Assembly: GCF_004121075.1 (NCBI RefSeq)
Contig: NZ_RHLN01000001.1
Coordinates: 1-64,000, forward strand
Length of the DNA: 64,000 bases
Reading direction: 5' to 3'
From: Lutibacter sp. HS1-25
GTDB lineage: Bacteria; Bacteroidota; Bacteroidia; Flavobacteriales; Flavobacteriaceae
Shown here: in pieces, positions 44,275 to 54,474 of the stretch
Layout of the letters: each line of letters begins with the position of its first letter
Numbering within the stretch: the stretch's first letter is position 1
The notes under the pieces: generated by a model
Seen by the model: the letters and a program-made list of their open reading frames with translations, nothing else
Told to the model about the DNA's origin: nothing
Databases searched by the model: none
Program-made: the position numbers and the translations under genes

Positions 44275-44574
44275 TACATGTTATTTGCTGATATTTAGCT
44301 ACTTATTGTTTTTTATTTATATAAAATAATTTTCATGTTTATTTTTTTTGTAAATTAGTATTTCAAAACCCCATTAATTATGAAAATAACCACAATTCTT
44401 ATTTTAACACTTTTTTGAGCATTTATTAAAATAAATCTTTTGTATTTTAAACAATGTTTAAAGCTATCTAACTATTTTGTAATCATTTAATTACAATATA
44501 TAGTACCTACTTAAAAAACGTATACATTTATAAGTTTAATTGAGTTTTTAAATAACATCTCAAACCCCTATGTT
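44275..44574. other. 300-base gap holding a truncated signal-peptide remnant and CAAA(A)CCCC leaders
   Basis: At 44380-44418 a 12-codon frame (MKITTILILTLF, then TGA) looks like a decapitated signal peptide, preceded by TCAAAACCCC at 44363-44372. The real gene at 44575 has a similar leader, TCAAACCCCT at 44560-44569. Both leaders are complementary to the first loop of the predicted small RNA at 33494-33609. No full gene lies in between. Confidence 0.45.
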
Positions 44575-47500
44575 ATGATAAAATCAATAAAATTGGCAAT
44601 TTTAAGTTGCTTTTTTATACTCCCAGTTTGCGCTCAAACTACAATTGATTCATTTGATTTTGAATTTGGACTTGATAGTTGGACACAAAGTGCTGGAGAT
44701 GATTTTGACTTAACTAGACTATCTGGTGGCACACCTTCAGCTGGTACAGGACCTAATATAGCTTCTTCAGGTAATTATTATATGTTTGCTGAAATGTCTA
44801 GCCCTAGATTAAACGGAGATGTTGCAATTTTTACTAGCCCTGTGATTGATTTAGCGGGATATATGCAACCAACATTTTCTTTTGATTATCATATGTATAG
44901 TAGCAACAGTATTAGTGATGTTGGAACTTTAGCTCTTGAAATAAATGAAAATAATACAGGTTGGCAATCAACTTCTTTTTCGTTAACAGGAAGTCAAAAT
45001 GTAGATCAAAATACTTGGTTGTCAGGGCTTGTAGATTTATTAGCTTATCAAGGGAGTTTAGTGCAATTTAGGTTTGTAATTACTAGGGCAAATTCTTGGC
45101 AGGGTGATATAGCTTTTGATAATATAGCAATTGAAGGTACTGCTTTGGTTGCTGGTGTTGAAATTTATCTATCAGGTAACGGCATTTCAATTCCTTCAGG
45201 AAAAACTGCTTTTTCTGTAACAGACGGAACCGATTTTGGAAGTGTTAATTTGGCATCTAGTTCAATAGCGCAAACTTTTACTATAGAAAATTGGGGTTTA
45301 GATAATTTGGTGTTAAATAATTCGCCTTATGTTGTTATTACTGGAGCCGATGCGGCAAATTTTTCAGTAGATCTATCTTCAACAACATCGCCTATTTCTT
45401 CTGCAAATTCAACTACGTTTCAAGTTACATTTTCACCACTTTCTTTAGGTTCAAAAACTGCAACAATTCAAATTTCAAATAATGATTCTGATGAAAGTTT
45501 ATACACTTTCAATATTGCAGGTTTTGGCGTTCAAAACTTTTTTGATAGTGATGGCGATGGTATTTTTGATAATGTTGATATTGATGATGATAATGATGGT
45601 ATTTTAGATGCTATAGAAGAAAATACTTGTAAAAATTCTTCCATATCAATACCTGCAAATTATAAATTTTTAAATGAAACCTTTGGTACTTTAACTCCAG
45701 GTACTAGAACAACAATTAATACTTCATACAATGCAACTACCACATACTGTTATGAGCCTGGAACTGGCAGCGGTTCTTCTTGTGGCTCTACTTGGATTCT
45801 TGATGATGGTGAATATGTGGTTGTTTCAAAAATTGCAGGTACCATAGCTAGTGATCCAGAGAATATTCATGGCGATTTAGCTTGGACCAATGTGTTAGAT
45901 CATACTCCTAATGATGGAGATACCGGAGGAATGGCCGTTTTTAACGCAGCTTGGGCTCCAGGTGTTTTTTATGAAACTACAATAACCGGTATTTTACCAA
46001 ATGTTCCTATTACGTATAGTTTTTGGGTTTTAAATATTATGGCACAAAGTACTTATTCAGGCTCTATTTTACCCAATGTAACAGTACAATTTTTAGATTT
46101 ATTAGGAAACGAAATTACAAGTATTGATACGGGCGAATTTGGTAGATGTGCTGCTGGTACTGGAGACAACACTTGTGCTGAAAATGAATGGCAAAATTTT
46201 ACTCGAAATGACATTGTTTTAGGCAATGTAGATAAATTTATTGTTCGATTTATAAACAACGCTCCTGGTGGAGCTGGTAACGATTTAGCCCTTGATGATA
46301 TTGTAATTTCTCAAACACTTTGTGATACGGATAGCGATGGAGTAGCAGATATTTTTGATTTAGATAGTGATAATGATGGTATTCCTGATGTTGTTGAAGC
46401 AGGTTTAGGAAGTTTAAGTGCAGGTACGGCTAAAATTCCTTTCCCTTCTGGTTGGGTTGATGCCAATGCAAATGGAATGCATGATGCTGCTGAAGGAAAT
46501 ATTCCGCTAGATTCTGATGGAGATGGAACTCCTAATTATTTAGACTTAGATAGTGATAATGATAGTATTTTTGATGTAGACGAATCGGGTGCTGGAAATA
46601 TAGCAAATGCAACTTTTCAAAATGGTGATGGCGATATTTCAGGAAATGGTGTGGGGCAAGGTCCCGATACAGATTATGTTAGAGAAACCGATTATGAATC
46701 TGATGGAACCTTAGAATATTTTACCGATGGGATTTTAGATATTTACGATTATTTTAACGGAAATACTTTTGAGACTGCATACGGAAACGAAAACCAAGGT
46801 TTGGGAAATACGTATTATGTGTTAGATTCTGATGCTGATGGTATTCCAGATTATATGGATGTAACTTCTGATGGGGTAACTTTTGATATCTCACATACGT
46901 TATACGCAAACTTAGATGCCAATAATGATGGTGTTATTGATGATACAAATGATAGCGAAGGTGATGGAATTGTAGATTTATTTGATACTTCCGATGCTAC
47001 TTTTGGTTCTCCAAGAGATTTAGATAGAAAATTGCATTTGTATTTTGATGGACGTAATGACTATGCTGAAGATATTGCAGTTATCAATGCTTGGGGTGAA
47101 GTAAGTATGATGTGTTGGGTAAAAATAGATCCTTCTTCAACAGGAATTCAACATATATTAGGACAAAATGAGTTTTTTATTCAATTAAATGCAGATAAAA
47201 CCATTTCAGCACATGCAAGTGGAAGTAATTTAAACTATAGTACACCATTAACTCTAAATCAATGGGTGCATATTGCAACTACATATAGCAATTCAAACAA
47301 TGAGTTTAAATTATTTATTAATGGTCAAGAAATTGCTGTTGATACTGGTATTTCAGGATCCTTATCTGCAGATACTTCATTGTTTACTTTGGGGAAAATT
47401 CCAGGTGGAAATAGTAATTTTTACCACGGATATTTAGATGAAGTAAGAGTTTTTAACAAGGCACTTTCTACCAACGAACTTCAAAAAATAGTGTATCAGG

Positions 47501-49635
47501 AAATTGAAAATAATAGTGGAATTGTAAGGGGAAGCATCATTCCTATGGATGTTACAAATTATATTGATGAAGCCACTGTAAATCCTTTAGATTGGACCTA
47601 TTTGCAACGCTATTTTAAAATGGATGTTTATAAAGATGATATTATTGATGATTTAAGTACAGCGACTGTTGATATTGGTACTGGAGCTAAAATTTACAAT
47701 ATGAAAATTATTGATGTTCAAAATGCACCTTTGCCTTTTGTAACTAACCAATCAGGAACGCTTCCTACAGCAGTAAACCATTCAATTAATGGTGTAAACG
47801 GTAACGATGTTATTACATACGATTGGTCTATTGTGAAAATTTTACATGACGATGTTTATTTCAACAACAATCAAAAACATTTGGGCTTGTTTGTAAATCA
47901 ATTAGACGCAAGTTTAAACCCAATAGAATTTAGTATTCAAAATAATTCAGAATTAAATGTAAGTTGGTATTTAAAATTAGATGGTTTTATTGATTTAGAA
48001 GGCAAATCACAATTGGTTCAGGGTGCAGAAAGTGTTTTAGATGAAGATAGTGCTGGTTATATTGAGCAAGATCAACAAGGTACCCAAAGTAGTTATAATT
48101 ATAATTACTGGACATCATCAGTATCTCCAATTGCTGCAGGAGCAGGAACCAACAATGCAAGCAATGCTATTGCTGAAGTTTTGTTAGATGGAACTATAGA
48201 GAGTAATCCTGTTTCAATAAATTTTAAACCAGCATATACCGCGGCAGATGGAGCGGTTACATCACCAATAACTTTAAGTTCTTATTGGTTGTATACTTTT
48301 AACGGTACAAATAGCGATTATGACTCATGGGTTTCAATAAATGAAAATTCTTTATTAAAAGCAGGTGAGGGCTATACAATGAAAGGAACTTCAGGAGTTG
48401 CATCCATTACAGATTGTCAAAACTATGTTTTTAAAGGAAAACCTCACAATGGGGATATTACATTGAACATAGCTATAAATAATGATAGGTTAGTTGGAAA
48501 TCCATACCCTTCAGCATTGGATGCAAATGCATTTATTTTAGACAATATAAATGATTGTGGAGGTAATGCAGCCACTAATATTTTTAATGGAGCTTTGTAT
48601 TTTTGGGATCATTTTAGTGGAAAGACACATATTTTGAAGGAATATGTAGGTGGTTATGCAACTTATACAATAATGGGTGGCGCAAAAGCCTATGCAAATG
48701 ATGAGCGTATTAACAACAATGGCTCATCTGGTGTTAAGGTTCCTGAAAGATATATTCCGGCAAATCAAGGATTTTTTGTAGTTGCAGCTATAGATACAGT
48801 GTCTAATTCTATTAATACGTCTGTAACAGGTGGAACAATAACTTTTAAAAATAGTCAAAGAAAATGTATTATTGAAGATTCTGGAAATTCGGTATTCTTA
48901 AAATCAACACATAAAAAAGAAGCTATAAAGGAAGCAATTATTGAAGAAGATACACGTCCAAAAATAAGATTGTTATTTAAATCTCCTACAGGTTATGAAC
49001 GACAATTATTGGTTGGTGCTGATCAAAATGCTAGTAATGATTTTGATTTGGGTTATGATGGTTTGTTAATTGAAGATTACACTGCAGATATGTTTTGGAC
49101 TTTTAGTGGTGCAAAATTTGTAATTCAGGCTATTAAAGAATTTGATACAAATCAACAATTAAAATTGGGCTTGGTAGTTGAAGCAAATGGATTAACAACC
49201 ATAAGTATAGATTCTTTGGAAAATTTTGATACCAATACAAAATGTTATATTTATGATAATTTAACCAATAAAACCTATGATTTAACAGGTAATACCGCTC
49301 AAATTTATTTAGAAGCAGGAACATATTTAGATCGTTTTGACCTTAGATTTAAAGCTCAAAATACTTTAGCTATTGACAATGCCGAAATTTTAGCCAATAA
49401 AATTCAGGTATTTGTAAATAACAATTCAAACGAACTTCAAATTAATAACAATTTAAATACAGATATACAATCAATAAATTTATACAATAGTTTAGGTCAA
49501 AAAATGCATACTTGGAATAAAAACCTTCAAAATACCCAACTTGTATTTAATTTAAATATCAAAACAACAGGAGTTTATATGGCTCAGGTAAATACTACAG
49601 AAGGAAGTTTTACTAAAAAAGTAATTATTGAATAG
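44575..49635 (+). CDS. giant T9SS-secreted multidomain surface protein 2 (TSP3 repeats, LamG)
   Basis: A 1686-residue secreted protein. A signal peptide (1-21) precedes a jelly-roll/MAM-like domain (about 25-190) and a choice-of-anchor D domain (about 210-318). Thrombospondin type 3 calcium repeats follow, such as DSDGDGIFDNVDIDDDNDG near 323 and more near 583-720. Then come a LamG domain (about 815-985), a C-terminal half paralogous to the preceding gene (VLDEDSAGYIEQDQQGT) and a type A sorting domain ending VYMAQVNTTEGSF. Asp-rich repeats imply calcium-dependent rigidity. It is probably a T9SS-exported adhesin. Confidence 0.87.
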   Translation: MIKSIKLAILSCFFILPVCAQTTIDSFDFEFGLDSWTQSAGDDFDLTRLSGGTPSAGTGPNIASSGNYYMFAEMSSPRLNGDVAIFTSPVIDLAGYMQPTFSFDYHMYSSNSISDVGTLALEINENNTGWQSTSFSLTGSQNVDQNTWLSGLVDLLAYQGSLVQFRFVITRANSWQGDIAFDNIAIEGTALVAGVEIYLSGNGISIPSGKTAFSVTDGTDFGSVNLASSSIAQTFTIENWGLDNLVLNNSPYVVITGADAANFSVDLSSTTSPISSANSTTFQVTFSPLSLGSKTATIQISNNDSDESLYTFNIAGFGVQNFFDSDGDGIFDNVDIDDDNDGILDAIEENTCKNSSISIPANYKFLNETFGTLTPGTRTTINTSYNATTTYCYEPGTGSGSSCGSTWILDDGEYVVVSKIAGTIASDPENIHGDLAWTNVLDHTPNDGDTGGMAVFNAAWAPGVFYETTITGILPNVPITYSFWVLNIMAQSTYSGSILPNVTVQFLDLLGNEITSIDTGEFGRCAAGTGDNTCAENEWQNFTRNDIVLGNVDKFIVRFINNAPGGAGNDLALDDIVISQTLCDTDSDGVADIFDLDSDNDGIPDVVEAGLGSLSAGTAKIPFPSGWVDANANGMHDAAEGNIPLDSDGDGTPNYLDLDSDNDSIFDVDESGAGNIANATFQNGDGDISGNGVGQGPDTDYVRETDYESDGTLEYFTDGILDIYDYFNGNTFETAYGNENQGLGNTYYVLDSDADGIPDYMDVTSDGVTFDISHTLYANLDANNDGVIDDTNDSEGDGIVDLFDTSDATFGSPRDLDRKLHLYFDGRNDYAEDIAVINAWGEVSMMCWVKIDPSSTGIQHILGQNEFFIQLNADKTISAHASGSNLNYSTPLTLNQWVHIATTYSNSNNEFKLFINGQEIAVDTGISGSLSADTSLFTLGKIPGGNSNFYHGYLDEVRVFNKALSTNELQKIVYQEIENNSGIVRGSIIPMDVTNYIDEATVNPLDWTYLQRYFKMDVYKDDIIDDLSTATVDIGTGAKIYNMKIIDVQNAPLPFVTNQSGTLPTAVNHSINGVNGNDVITYDWSIVKILHDDVYFNNNQKHLGLFVNQLDASLNPIEFSIQNNSELNVSWYLKLDGFIDLEGKSQLVQGAESVLDEDSAGYIEQDQQGTQSSYNYNYWTSSVSPIAAGAGTNNASNAIAEVLLDGTIESNPVSINFKPAYTAADGAVTSPITLSSYWLYTFNGTNSDYDSWVSINENSLLKAGEGYTMKGTSGVASITDCQNYVFKGKPHNGDITLNIAINNDRLVGNPYPSALDANAFILDNINDCGGNAATNIFNGALYFWDHFSGKTHILKEYVGGYATYTIMGGAKAYANDERINNNGSSGVKVPERYIPANQGFFVVAAIDTVSNSINTSVTGGTITFKNSQRKCIIEDSGNSVFLKSTHKKEAIKEAIIEEDTRPKIRLLFKSPTGYERQLLVGADQNASNDFDLGYDGLLIEDYTADMFWTFSGAKFVIQAIKEFDTNQQLKLGLVVEANGLTTISIDSLENFDTNTKCYIYDNLTNKTYDLTGNTAQIYLEAGTYLDRFDLRFKAQNTLAIDNAEILANKIQVFVNNNSNELQINNNLNTDIQSINLYNSLGQKMHTWNKNLQNTQLVFNLNIKTTGVYMAQVNTTEGSFTKKVIIE

Positions 49636-49690
49636 CTAAAAGGTTTAGCAATAAGTCAATATTTGTAATAGTGTTTAAATTTTGTGGAAT

Positions 49691-49731
49691 AAAAAAGTCT
49701 GTACTTAAATTAATTAGTACAGACTTTTTTT
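49691..49731. terminator. bidirectional terminator between giant protein 2 and the PiT gene
   Basis: The arms AAAAAAGTCTGTACT / AGTACAGACTTTTTT enclose a 10-base loop, with T-runs on both strands, serving the two convergent genes. Confidence 0.9.
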
Positions 49732-49756
49732 ATTTAGAAATTTATCAAACTTTATA

Positions 49757-51883
49757 CTAATGAATGTTTAGCTCTAATAAATTTTTAGTTGATTTTAACA
49801 TGTCTTCAATTTCTAATAAGATGTTAAAATACAAAGTAGCATTTTTAGGGCTAGATTCTGTAGTTCTAGTGCGTTCTACTTGCTTTTTAGCACATAGTGC
49901 AACCTCTCTTAATAATTGACTTATTTCCTCGTTTAATTCAGGAATATTTTTAAAAGCACTGTTGTTAAAAAGTGTACTTACTTTTTTACAAATTGCATCA
50001 ACTTTTAGTTGAATATCTTTCAATTCTTTTGATTGATTTTTCTTTAAACTTTGATGGTTGTTATTTACGTGCTTATGTGTAATTTTTGCAATAAAACCAA
50101 CTGACTGAGTAATGTCTTGCAATTCACCAATAACATTGATATAAAATGTACTTGCATCTATTGAAGATTCTTGTAAATTTTTAATAAAATAGAAAGTATT
50201 GTTTTGTAAATCTTCAATTTCACTTTCTAGTTTTAATACCGATTTTTTAGCTTTTTTAAGTACAGAAACATTTTCAGTAATTAAACCATCAATAGCGTTT
50301 TCATTAATCCTGTTAACGCGTTTAAAAACTTTAGCTATGTTTTTTGCACTTTCTACAACAACACCATCAGTTGAAACACTTTCAGTATGAGTTAAACTAT
50401 CTTCTTCTGGTACAAGTTTTGATTTTTTAATGTATGATAAAGAGTTTCTAATTATTAACAATACTGCAACAATTAAAAGTACAACTATCATAGTAATACC
50501 ACCAATATGAATTAAATAAGCAACCAAACCAGCAGCTAAAAACGCTACAATAGCAGTAAAAAACCAACCTCCAATTACATTTAAAACACCAGCAACTCTA
50601 TAAACTGCACTTTCGCTTCCCCAAGCTCTATCAGCCAATGAAGAACCCATTGCAACCATAAAAGTAACATAAGTTGTTGAAAGTGGTAATTTATAAGAAG
50701 TAGCAATTGAAATTAATACACTGGCAACCATTAAATTTACAGCAGCTCTTACATAATCAAAAGCAGGTAAATCTTTTGCTTTTTTAGAGTCTAAATGAAG
50801 TACAGGTTTTTCAAACTGTTTGTCTATTTTATCTAAAATTGGTTGAGGTGTTTTTAATAAAAAATATTTTGAAACTGCTTTTGAACTTCTAACCAATGAT
50901 CTTGATAAAAAATTAGGTTCAAAACGTTCTTGAGACGATCCTTCTCTCGATAAATTTAATTCGGTTTGGGTAACGTATCTGGCTTTTTTTGAAAACCACA
51001 AAGTTAGTACCATTACAATTCCTGAGATAAACAATAAAATTGTTGGTGTTGGTACTTTTTTAGCTAAGAAACTCATTTCAAAAGCATCAGGAGCAATTCC
51101 AGAAACAACCCAAGCTTCGTATGATTGGTATGCAGCAATAGGCACACCAATAAAGTTTACCAAATCGTTTCCTGCAAATGCCAAAGCCAAACCAAAAGTA
51201 CCTGCAATAATAATAATTTTATAAATATTAAACTTAAATATTGAAACTAACAAGTAGGAAACTAAAGACCATACAACCAAGTTTACCAGTACAATTAAAG
51301 AAACAAATTTTTCTAAAAATTCTTTAATTGTTAAGCCATTGGTTATGTCGTAATGCTCTCCTGCAAAGCTAGTACCTCCAATACCTTTCATTAAAATAAA
51401 ATAGATAATACCAGTTAAAGCAATACCTCCAAATAAAGATCCTACCCAATTTGGTTTTTCTTCAAATTTAAAGGAAAGTAACAATCTAGTTATGTATTGT
51501 ATCAATGCACCTATAGAAAATGCAATAACTACAGACAACAAAATACCGACAATAATTTCGGTGGCTTTTGAAGTATTTATATAATTTACAACATCAGAAA
51601 ATTGACCGTCGGCAGCACTAATTTTAATCAGTGCAACTGCAACTGCGGCACCTAACAATTCAAAAACAATAGAAACTGTTGTTGAAGTTGGCATTCCAAT
51701 GGTATTAAAAAAATCGAGTAACAAAATATCGGTAATCATAACCGCCATAAAAATGACCATAATGTCGCTAAACATTAGCATTTCGGGGTTAAAAATTCCT
51801 TTACGTGCAACTTCCATCATTCCACTTGAAAAAACAGCACCAAAGGCTACACCAATACTGGCAACAATTAAAATGGTTTTCAT
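49757..51883 (-). CDS. PiT-family inorganic phosphate transporter, main open frame (N-terminus split off)
   Basis: A 708-residue frame covering all but the first ~41 residues of a PiT phosphate transporter of the long Bacteroidota type. Membrane helices fill about 1-480, including FFNTIGMPTSTTVSIVFELLG and the second signature GNDLVNFIGVPI. A C-terminal PhoU-like helical domain runs from about 510 to 708. The normal first helix and first signature are encoded just upstream in the same frame but separated by a TAA at 51884-51886. The ATG used here follows that stop directly. The product may be non-functional, made by reinitiation, or reflect a sequence error. Confidence 0.85.
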   Translation of the reverse strand: MKTILIVASIGVAFGAVFSSGMMEVARKGIFNPEMLMFSDIMVIFMAVMITDILLLDFFNTIGMPTSTTVSIVFELLGAAVAVALIKISAADGQFSDVVNYINTSKATEIIVGILLSVVIAFSIGALIQYITRLLLSFKFEEKPNWVGSLFGGIALTGIIYFILMKGIGGTSFAGEHYDITNGLTIKEFLEKFVSLIVLVNLVVWSLVSYLLVSIFKFNIYKIIIIAGTFGLALAFAGNDLVNFIGVPIAAYQSYEAWVVSGIAPDAFEMSFLAKKVPTPTILLFISGIVMVLTLWFSKKARYVTQTELNLSREGSSQERFEPNFLSRSLVRSSKAVSKYFLLKTPQPILDKIDKQFEKPVLHLDSKKAKDLPAFDYVRAAVNLMVASVLISIATSYKLPLSTTYVTFMVAMGSSLADRAWGSESAVYRVAGVLNVIGGWFFTAIVAFLAAGLVAYLIHIGGITMIVVLLIVAVLLIIRNSLSYIKKSKLVPEEDSLTHTESVSTDGVVVESAKNIAKVFKRVNRINENAIDGLITENVSVLKKAKKSVLKLESEIEDLQNNTFYFIKNLQESSIDASTFYINVIGELQDITQSVGFIAKITHKHVNNNHQSLKKNQSKELKDIQLKVDAICKKVSTLFNNSAFKNIPELNEEISQLLREVALCAKKQVERTRTTESSPKNATLYFNILLEIEDMLKSTKNLLELNIH

Positions 51884-52009
51884 TTAAATTGCTTTAGAAC
51901 CGATGGCTGAATTTAAAAAGTTAACAGCATCGTTACTAACACCAACAACTAAATCTGCAATTGCCAAAATCCCTAAGGCAACAATCATAAATAAGTATAT
52001 ATTTTCCAT
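51884..52009 (-). pseudogene. severed N-terminal fragment of the PiT transporter
   Basis: Forty-one codons encode MENIYLFMIVALGILAIADL and continue through the first PiT signature GVSNDAVNFLNSAIGSKAI, then TAA. The stop is in the same frame as the downstream ATG of the main open frame, with no base between them. A single C-to-A change of a TCA serine codon would explain it. The fragment holds the first helix and half of the duplicated phosphate-binding signature. Confidence 0.75.
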
Positions 52010-52123
52010 ATAAATAGGATGTATTATTTTGTGGGTAAAAGTAAGTTAAATTTAATAATTTTTAGTTTTTTGAAAAGTAAAAAAAATGAGCGCCAAAAGC
52101 ACCCATTTATAATTACATAAATT

Positions 52124-52789
52124 TTATTTTTTCTTCTTATGTTTTAATACCTCAGCTTCTAAGTAAAAAATAATTTCTTCAGCAATATTTTTTATCAAAT
52201 CGCCAACACGTTCATATTTTTTAATTATTGCAAAAAGCAGTAAAGTTTGGTTAATAACACCATTGTCTTTTTTTATTTCTTCTTCAATAATGGCATATGA
52301 ATTTGCATTTATTTTATCTAAAACTTTGTCTTTTTTAAATACTTTTCGTGCAAATGAGGCATCTTTAGATTCAAAAGCAGTTGTAATATCATCAAACATT
52401 GAAGTAATTGTTTCGTAAATTTTATCGAATTTCAATACTTCAAATAAATTTGGTTGAATTTTTTTATCTTGGTCAACTATAATTCTAGATATACCATAAG
52501 CGTGATCTCCTATGCGTTCTAAATCAAAATTTATTTTTAGAACTGCCATTACAAAACGCAAATCAACAGCAACAGGATTGTATAAAGCTAAAAACTTTTC
52601 ACAATCGTTTTGCAATTTTAAATCTAGTGCATTTACCCTGTTTTCAGTATTTATTACTTCTTCAGCTAAGTCTGTATCGTGTGTTAAAAAAGCTTCAGTT
52701 GCTTTTTCTATTTGTGAAATGCATAATGACAACATTTCTAGCCCAGTTTGATTTAGTTGGGCACGTTCTTGTTCAGCATTTATAACCAT
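52124..52789 (-). CDS. phoU: phosphate transport system regulator PhoU
   Basis: A 221-residue PhoU with two three-helix bundles carrying the metal-binding motifs. These are visible as DTDLAEEVINTENRVNALDLKL and the second repeat with FKKDKVLDKINANSY. The gene follows pstB by 12 bp at the end of the pst operon. PhoU links Pst transport to the PhoR/PhoB response and prevents excess phosphate uptake. phoR and phoB are not in this window. Confidence 0.95.
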   Translation of the reverse strand: MVINAEQERAQLNQTGLEMLSLCISQIEKATEAFLTHDTDLAEEVINTENRVNALDLKLQNDCEKFLALYNPVAVDLRFVMAVLKINFDLERIGDHAYGISRIIVDQDKKIQPNLFEVLKFDKIYETITSMFDDITTAFESKDASFARKVFKKDKVLDKINANSYAIIEEEIKKDNGVINQTLLLFAIIKKYERVGDLIKNIAEEIIFYLEAEVLKHKKKK

Positions 52790-52801
52790 AAAAATATGTT
52801 T

Positions 52802-53641
52802 TTATCCAAAACGACCCGTAATGTAATTTTCGGTTTGTTTTTTGGATGGTTTTGTAAAAATAGTTTTTGTTTTATCGTATTCAATCAATTCACCTAAGTA
52901 GAAAAAAGCGGTGTAATCACTAATTCTACTTGCTTGTTGCATATTGTGTGTAACAATAATAATGGTGTATTTTTCTTTTAATTCGAAAATTAAATCTTCA
53001 ATTTTTGCTGTTGAAATTGGATCCAAGGCCGATGTTGGCTCATCCATTAAAATAATTGATGGTTCTACAGCCAAAGTACGTGCAATACACAAACGTTGTT
53101 GTTGACCACCAGACAATGCCAAAGCCGATTTTTTTAAATTGTCTTTTACTTCGTCCCAAAGATCGGCTTGTTTTAAAGCTTTTTCAACACGTGCATTGAT
53201 AAATTTTTTGTCTTTTATACCTTGAATTTTTAAGCCATAAGCAACGTTTTCAAAAATTGATTTTGGAAAAGGATTTGGTTTTTGAAAAACCATTCCAATT
53301 TCTTTTCTCAACTCTTCAACCAATACTTTTTTTCCGTAAATATTGTTGCCTTGTAACTTAATTTTACCTTCCATTTTAAATCCATCAACATAATCATTCA
53401 TTCTATTAAATAAACGAAGAAATGTAGATTTTCCACAACCTGAAGGGCCAATAAAAGCAGTAACTGTATTTGGTTTAATTTTCATGGTTATCCCTTTGAT
53501 AGCCATAAAATCTTCGTACCAAACTTTTATATCCTTAGCATCAATACGTGCTGCGTGATTTTCATCTTCAGCAATTGCCGAAGAAATATTTATATTTTTT
53601 TCTATTGCTTTTTCCATGGTTACTTTAATTTCTTTTGCCAT
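52802..53641 (-). CDS. pstB: phosphate ABC transporter ATP-binding protein PstB
   Basis: A 279-residue ATPase of the Pst phosphate importer. Walker A is GPSGCGKST (residues 65-73), the signature LSGGQQQR (about 172-179), Walker B ILMDEP, and the H-loop [22 protein letters not shown] precedes the fold. An N-terminal extension of about 30 residues is present compared with the E. coli protein; a second Met at codon 9 would start just after the pstA stop. It overlaps pstA by 22 bp. Confidence 0.96.
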   Translation of the reverse strand: MAKEIKVTMEKAIEKNINISSAIAEDENHAARIDAKDIKVWYEDFMAIKGITMKIKPNTVTAFIGPSGCGKSTFLRLFNRMNDYVDGFKMEGKIKLQGNNIYGKKVLVEELRKEIGMVFQKPNPFPKSIFENVAYGLKIQGIKDKKFINARVEKALKQADLWDEVKDNLKKSALALSGGQQQRLCIARTLAVEPSIILMDEPTSALDPISTAKIEDLIFELKEKYTIIIVTHNMQQASRISDYTAFFYLGELIEYDKTKTIFTKPSKKQTENYITGRFG

Positions 53642-54474
53642 TTATTTCTAAAATAAACTGCAATTCCATTCATTACAAATGTAATTAATAATAAGATTAT
53701 AATTGCTGCTGCTGCATTTTCAACAAAACCGTGTTGAGGTCTAGAAATCCAGTTAAAAATTTGAATTGGTAAAACTGAAAATTCATCCATTGGACTTGCT
53801 GGAGCAAAAGGTACATAAGCCAATGCGCCTACAACAATTAACGGTGCAGTTTCACCAACGGCTCTTGAAAGTGCTAAAATTACACCTGTTAAAATACCAC
53901 CACCTGATGCTGGTAATATTTGGTTCCAAATAGTTTGCCATTTTGAAGCTCCTAAAGCATAAGAGGCATCTCTTAACGATTGAGGAATTGCTTTTACAGA
54001 TTCACGTGTTGCAACAATTATAATTGGAAGAATTAATAACGATAGGGTTAACGCACCTGCTAAAACACTGGCTCCTAAACCCATAATGCGTACAAAAACT
54101 TCCAAACCTAATAAACCGTAAATAATGGATGGTACACCAGCCAAGTTAGAAATGTTAATTTCTAACAATGCCGAAAGTCTATTTTTTTTGCTGTATTCTT
54201 CTAAGTAAACACCAGCAGCAACACCAACAGGAAAAGCAATAATTGTAGTTAACAATAATATCCAAATACTGCCCATTAATGCGGTGTAAATACCAGATTT
54301 TTCAGCCTTTCTTGAAGGCAAATCGGTAATAAAATCCCAGTCAATACGCTGAATACCATCTATTAAAATGTCGCCAATAAAAACAACCAATAAAATAAGT
54401 GCAAAAAGCGTACAAGCTATTCCCCAAAATTTGAATAGCTGATCTTTCAATCTATTTTTTTGAATACTATTCAT
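53620..54474 (-). CDS. pstA: phosphate ABC transporter permease PstA
   Basis: A 284-residue inner-membrane permease with six helices. The cytoplasmic EAA-type loop reads [24 protein letters not shown] and the following [17 protein letters not shown] is conserved in PstA. It forms the channel with PstC. It overlaps pstC by 8 bp and pstB by 22 bp, which suggests coupled translation. Confidence 0.95.
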   Translation of the reverse strand: MNSIQKNRLKDQLFKFWGIACTLFALILLVVFIGDILIDGIQRIDWDFITDLPSRKAEKSGIYTALMGSIWILLLTTIIAFPVGVAAGVYLEEYSKKNRLSALLEINISNLAGVPSIIYGLLGLEVFVRIMGLGASVLAGALTLSLLILPIIIVATRESVKAIPQSLRDASYALGASKWQTIWNQILPASGGGILTGVILALSRAVGETAPLIVVGALAYVPFAPASPMDEFSVLPIQIFNWISRPQHGFVENAAAAIIILLLITFVMNGIAVYFRNKWQKKLK

